Below, piece after piece: positions 6,596 through 8,410 of a stretch of 8,410 bases of DNA. The translations under genes and the position numbers were made by a program. Location: positions 1 through 8,410 of the forward strand of contig DKOA01000012.1 of assembly GCA_002469895.1 (NCBI GenBank), read 5' to 3'. Source of the DNA: Opitutia bacterium UBA7374. Its GTDB lineage: Bacteria; Verrucomicrobiota; Verrucomicrobiia; Opitutales; Coraliomargaritaceae. The notes beneath the pieces were generated by a model. That model had not been told where the DNA came from and made no database searches. It worked only from the letters and a program-made list of their open reading frames with translations. Numbering within the stretch: the first letter of the stretch is position 1; each line of letters opens with the position of its first letter.

Positions 6596-7486
6596 TCACA
6601 TTTTTTCAAACATTAACTCATTGATAATCGGCGCATCGATCTCCGCCTCGGGAGAGAAGGCTGCCTCATTCAAATGCAAGCCGACACTTGCCGAGAGTAC
6701 TTTGAATCGCGTGCGATCTTTTGTTTCCCAATCTTTCATCACAATGCGCTTAACAATCCATTGACCTTGTACCTGCTTAAAACTTTCTACGGTAAAGGAA
6801 GAACGCTTGGCGCCGGCTGTCTCCAAGACATCAATGGTCAGCAATGCATTGTAGGTATCATCGATCCCAATGCGTACCGCTTCGAGCCAGTCCGGTATCT
6901 CCGAAGTCGAACCGGGAGACAGGATAAAATCTCGAGCCACACGACTGCGCACCCGTTTCGCCCCCTCGTAGCGATAGTCGCTCCAGTAGAGGAAAGGCAT
7001 AAGAAAATCAAAAGGCGCGTAGACGACCCCGGGTAAAAGTGGTTCGAAAAGAGCCGCTCCGGCAATTGGAACGAAACGACCCGAATGATCCTCCCGCAGC
7101 CATGCCTGCGCATTCGGCCCGTTTTGCAAAATCAACTCCAGGGGAAGCTCGTCTTCGGCTTCCGTGTGTCTCTGTAAAGCGATCCGTGTAACCGGCCCCT
7201 GTTCATTCCAGGATCCCCACATTGTACCATAATAACGTACCGTAGCCCCCCTTCGCGGTAAGTGCTCCAGCTCAAAACGAAAACAAAAATCGCCGATCAG
7301 TCGCTGGTTCCGAAAATCAGCCAACCGGCGATCCGCCTCAAGACGATCGATTTCTTCATAACGATTGTCTTTTTTCAGCGGGGAAAAAGGACGCACATCG
7401 GCGCACAAAAAAAATGGCACCAGCAGGACGAAACTAATCGTCCTAAACAACTGAGACAGCAAACGCTGTTGTCCCAGCAAACGCAT
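6596..7486 (-). CDS. Exported LolA-like (outer-membrane lipoprotein-sorting type) protein
   Basis: A 296-residue protein with an N-terminal signal sequence: basic MRLLGQQR, hydrophobic FVLLVPFFLC, and a likely cut after residue 29 or 30. The cysteine lacks a proper lipobox, so it is probably soluble in the periplasm. The mature part resembles the LolA/LolB-like fold as it occurs in Verrucomicrobia proteins labelled outer-membrane lipoprotein-sorting: a beta-rich region (GDFCFRFELEHLPRRGATVRYYGTMWG), then FLMPFLYWSDYRYEGAKRVRSRVARDFIL, then VRIGIDDTYNALLTIDVL and SFKQVQGQWIVKRIVMKDWETKDRTRFKV, a typical last strand pair. True LolA is about 200 residues, so this is a relative whose cargo is unknown. 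The ATG overlaps the secG stop by one base (TAATG), pointing to translational coupling. The fold assignment rests on remembered pattern, not a search. Confidence 0.72.
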   Translation of the reverse strand: MRLLGQQRLLSQLFRTISFVLLVPFFLCADVRPFSPLKKDNRYEEIDRLEADRRLADFRNQRLIGDFCFRFELEHLPRRGATVRYYGTMWGSWNEQGPVTRIALQRHTEAEDELPLELILQNGPNAQAWLREDHSGRFVPIAGAALFEPLLPGVVYAPFDFLMPFLYWSDYRYEGAKRVRSRVARDFILSPGSTSEIPDWLEAVRIGIDDTYNALLTIDVLETAGAKRSSFTVESFKQVQGQWIVKRIVMKDWETKDRTRFKVLSASVGLHLNEAAFSPEAEIDAPIINELMFEKM

Positions 7487-7917
7487 TACTTCACAGTCGG
7501 CACGGTAGCCGGCTTCGCTTCCGCATCTGCCGCCGTCTCCATTTCTACAGAAGCGGCAGCCTCAACTGCGCTCTCGGCCGCAACGCCCTCCTCCGCTCCG
7601 TCGGCAGCAATTGCTTCTTCCGGCAGGGCAGAGATCAAAGTGGTGGTGTCAACCGATTCATTTGCATCCGCTGCACGGGCTTGGTAAAAAAGATACAATC
7701 CGAGCCCAACAACAAAGAAAGCAATGATCCCGTATATGGTTCCCTTAGTCAGGACGTTATTCGTATCAGCACCAAAGGCAGACTCGGCAGCACCGCCCCC
7801 GAGCGCAGCACCCATACCTCCGCTTTGGCTGGTACGTTGCATCAACACAATCAACACGATAAATGCAGAGATTAATAAGAGAACTAAAGTAAGCAGGCTG
7901 ATGAATAATGCGTCCAT
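7486..7917 (-). CDS. secG: Preprotein translocase subunit SecG
   Basis: Accessory subunit of the SecYEG channel in the inner membrane; it aids SecA-driven protein export. In 143 residues it shows the family plan: a first membrane helix (4-26, LFISLLTLVLLLISAFIVLIVL), the diagnostic loop LMQRTSQSGGMGAALGGGAAESAFGADTNNVLTKGT at 25-60, and a second helix (61-78). Residues 80-143 are an Ala/Glu-rich tail with about 14 acidic and three basic residues. E. coli SecG has 110 residues, so the tail is long. By E. coli topology it would face the periplasm. The ATG at 7917 puts the first helix at the very N-terminus, as in the family; an upstream TTG at 7953 would add 12 unlike residues. No Shine-Dalgarno site is visible. 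It is the first gene of a pair with the LolA-like gene, overlapping it by one base. Confidence 0.92.
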   Translation of the reverse strand: MDALFISLLTLVLLLISAFIVLIVLMQRTSQSGGMGAALGGGAAESAFGADTNNVLTKGTIYGIIAFFVVGLGLYLFYQARAADANESVDTTTLISALPEEAIAADGAEEGVAAESAVEAAASVEMETAADAEAKPATVPTVK

Positions 7918-7970
7918 TGCAGAAAAGGAAAAATGGGAATAGTGGGAAACCAATCAAAGAAAAGGTCGTA

Positions 7971-7989
7971 CCCGCTGAACACAAGCGGG
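7971..7989. other. Small GC-rich inverted repeat in the secG leader region
   Basis: CCCGCT (7971-7976) and AGCGGG (7984-7989) form a six-pair stem with a seven-base loop, in the 142-base divergent gap 54 bases upstream of secG. There is no T-run on either side, so it is not a simple terminator. It could be a leader hairpin of the secG mRNA or an operator for either gene. Confidence 0.35.
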
Positions 7990-8024
7990 AAATTAACCCT
8001 TACGACAGCTTCTTTACTTTCGCT

Positions 8025-8052
8025 TTGACAGCCACTTTTGTGCGAGTATCCG
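8025..8052 (+). promoter_or_regulatory. Possible promoter of the small membrane protein gene
   Basis: A perfect TTGACA (8025-8030) is followed after 16 bases by TATCCG (8047-8052), a weak -10. Transcription would begin near 8059-8060, on or next to the ATG, which would make the message leaderless. This fits the lack of any Shine-Dalgarno site before that gene. Confidence 0.3.
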
Positions 8053-8059
8053 TAAAAAC

Positions 8060-8308
8060 ATGCAAGAGTGCGTCCATCAAAAACTACTCGGTAAGACTCA
8101 AATCGCCATCGGTATCATTGCTGCATTGGGGATGTTTGCTCTCATGTCGAAATGCCTCCTCCCCTACACTTTTTCGGACGATAAGATGATCGCACAACTG
8201 CAGGCATGCCTGGCAGCGACCCCGATTGCCACGACCTTCTGGTTTGCCGTTAATATGTTCATGATCGTCTTAGCCGATCAGCGTCGGCAGAAGAAGTCCA
8301 CCGACTAG
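8060..8308 (+). CDS. Small hypothetical two-helix membrane protein, 82 residues
   Basis: I do not recognise the family. Residues 14-35 (IAIGIIAALGMFALMSKCLLPY) and 54-72 (about ATTFWFAVNMFMIVLAD) are hydrophobic and long enough to span the inner membrane, joined by a short polar loop (FSDDKMIAQLQ). The C-terminus QRRQKKSTD is strongly basic, which by the positive-inside rule puts both ends in the cytoplasm. The ATG at 8060 is the only usable start after the in-frame stop at 7994. No Shine-Dalgarno site is present; a TTGACA box upstream suggests a leaderless message. It is divergent from secG and shares its 142-base upstream region. The membrane pattern and basic tail support a real gene, but the small size leaves doubt. 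Confidence 0.6.
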   Translation: MQECVHQKLLGKTQIAIGIIAALGMFALMSKCLLPYTFSDDKMIAQLQACLAATPIATTFWFAVNMFMIVLADQRRQKKSTD

Positions 8309-8333
8309 TCCGCATTTTCTGCCAGTCATCTAT

Positions 8334-8345
8334 TGGCGATCGCCA
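8334..8345. repeat. 12-bp palindrome TGGCGATCGCCA
   Basis: A perfect palindrome containing GCGATCGC lies 25 bases after the stop of the small membrane protein gene. There is no T-run, so it is not an obvious terminator. A single occurrence carries little weight; the rest of 8309-8410 shows no supportable gene. Confidence 0.3.
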
Positions 8346-8410
8346 GCGCTGCGGCTCAGGGGAGTCAACCGGCTGCTAGATCAATCGACGTTGTCATTCG
8401 TCTCCGCTGT

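Noticed and set aside
8365..8410. Possible 3' end of a leftward gene entering from the right edge (ending MTTSIDLAAG then stop)
   Set aside because: Only about 14 codons are visible and nothing identifies the product.

Overview
This window looks like ordinary chromosomal DNA from a free-living bacterium with roughly balanced base composition. I favour the Verrucomicrobia/PVC group, moderately confidently. The reasons are a chlamydia-like lysine/alanine histone H1-like protein, a monomeric isocitrate dehydrogenase, a SecG with a long acidic tail, weak or absent Shine-Dalgarno sites before several genes, and a LolA-like envelope protein of a type I associate with that group. There are no phage, plasmid, IS, CRISPR, rRNA or tRNA features.

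Layout. Positions 1-2105 read rightward: the 3' part of an M16 (insulinase-like) peptidase gene with a non-catalytic M16 half and an added C-terminal domain, then a 150-residue protein of unknown function with its own Shine-Dalgarno site. They converge on a leftward block at 2170-5623: a class I aspartate-type aminotransferase followed after 37 bases by an NADP-type monomeric isocitrate dehydrogenase. The short gap between these two holds a perfect 16-bp palindrome. Upstream of the aminotransferase lie two hairpins: one looks like the terminator of the preceding histone-like gene, the other has a T7 tract ending 8 bases before the aminotransferase start codon and could be an attenuator. The histone-like gene (5758-6171) is built largely from six near-identical 42-bp units. 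Above it is a 424-base gap (6172-6595) without a convincing gene but rich in a repeated CATGTT motif. Next come a LolA-like exported protein and SecG, leftward and overlapping by one base (TAATG). Divergent from secG is a small two-helix membrane protein (8060-8308). The last 100 bases hold only a short palindrome.

Functionally, the aminotransferase and isocitrate dehydrogenase both bear on the 2-oxoglutarate/glutamate node. SecG and the LolA-like protein are both envelope/export functions, and the histone-like protein should compact or regulate the nucleoid. Nothing here amounts to a clear new defence or mobile system. The most unusual items are the leader hairpin of the aminotransferase gene, the CATGTT-rich gap, the tandem-repeat histone gene and the added domain on the M16 protein.
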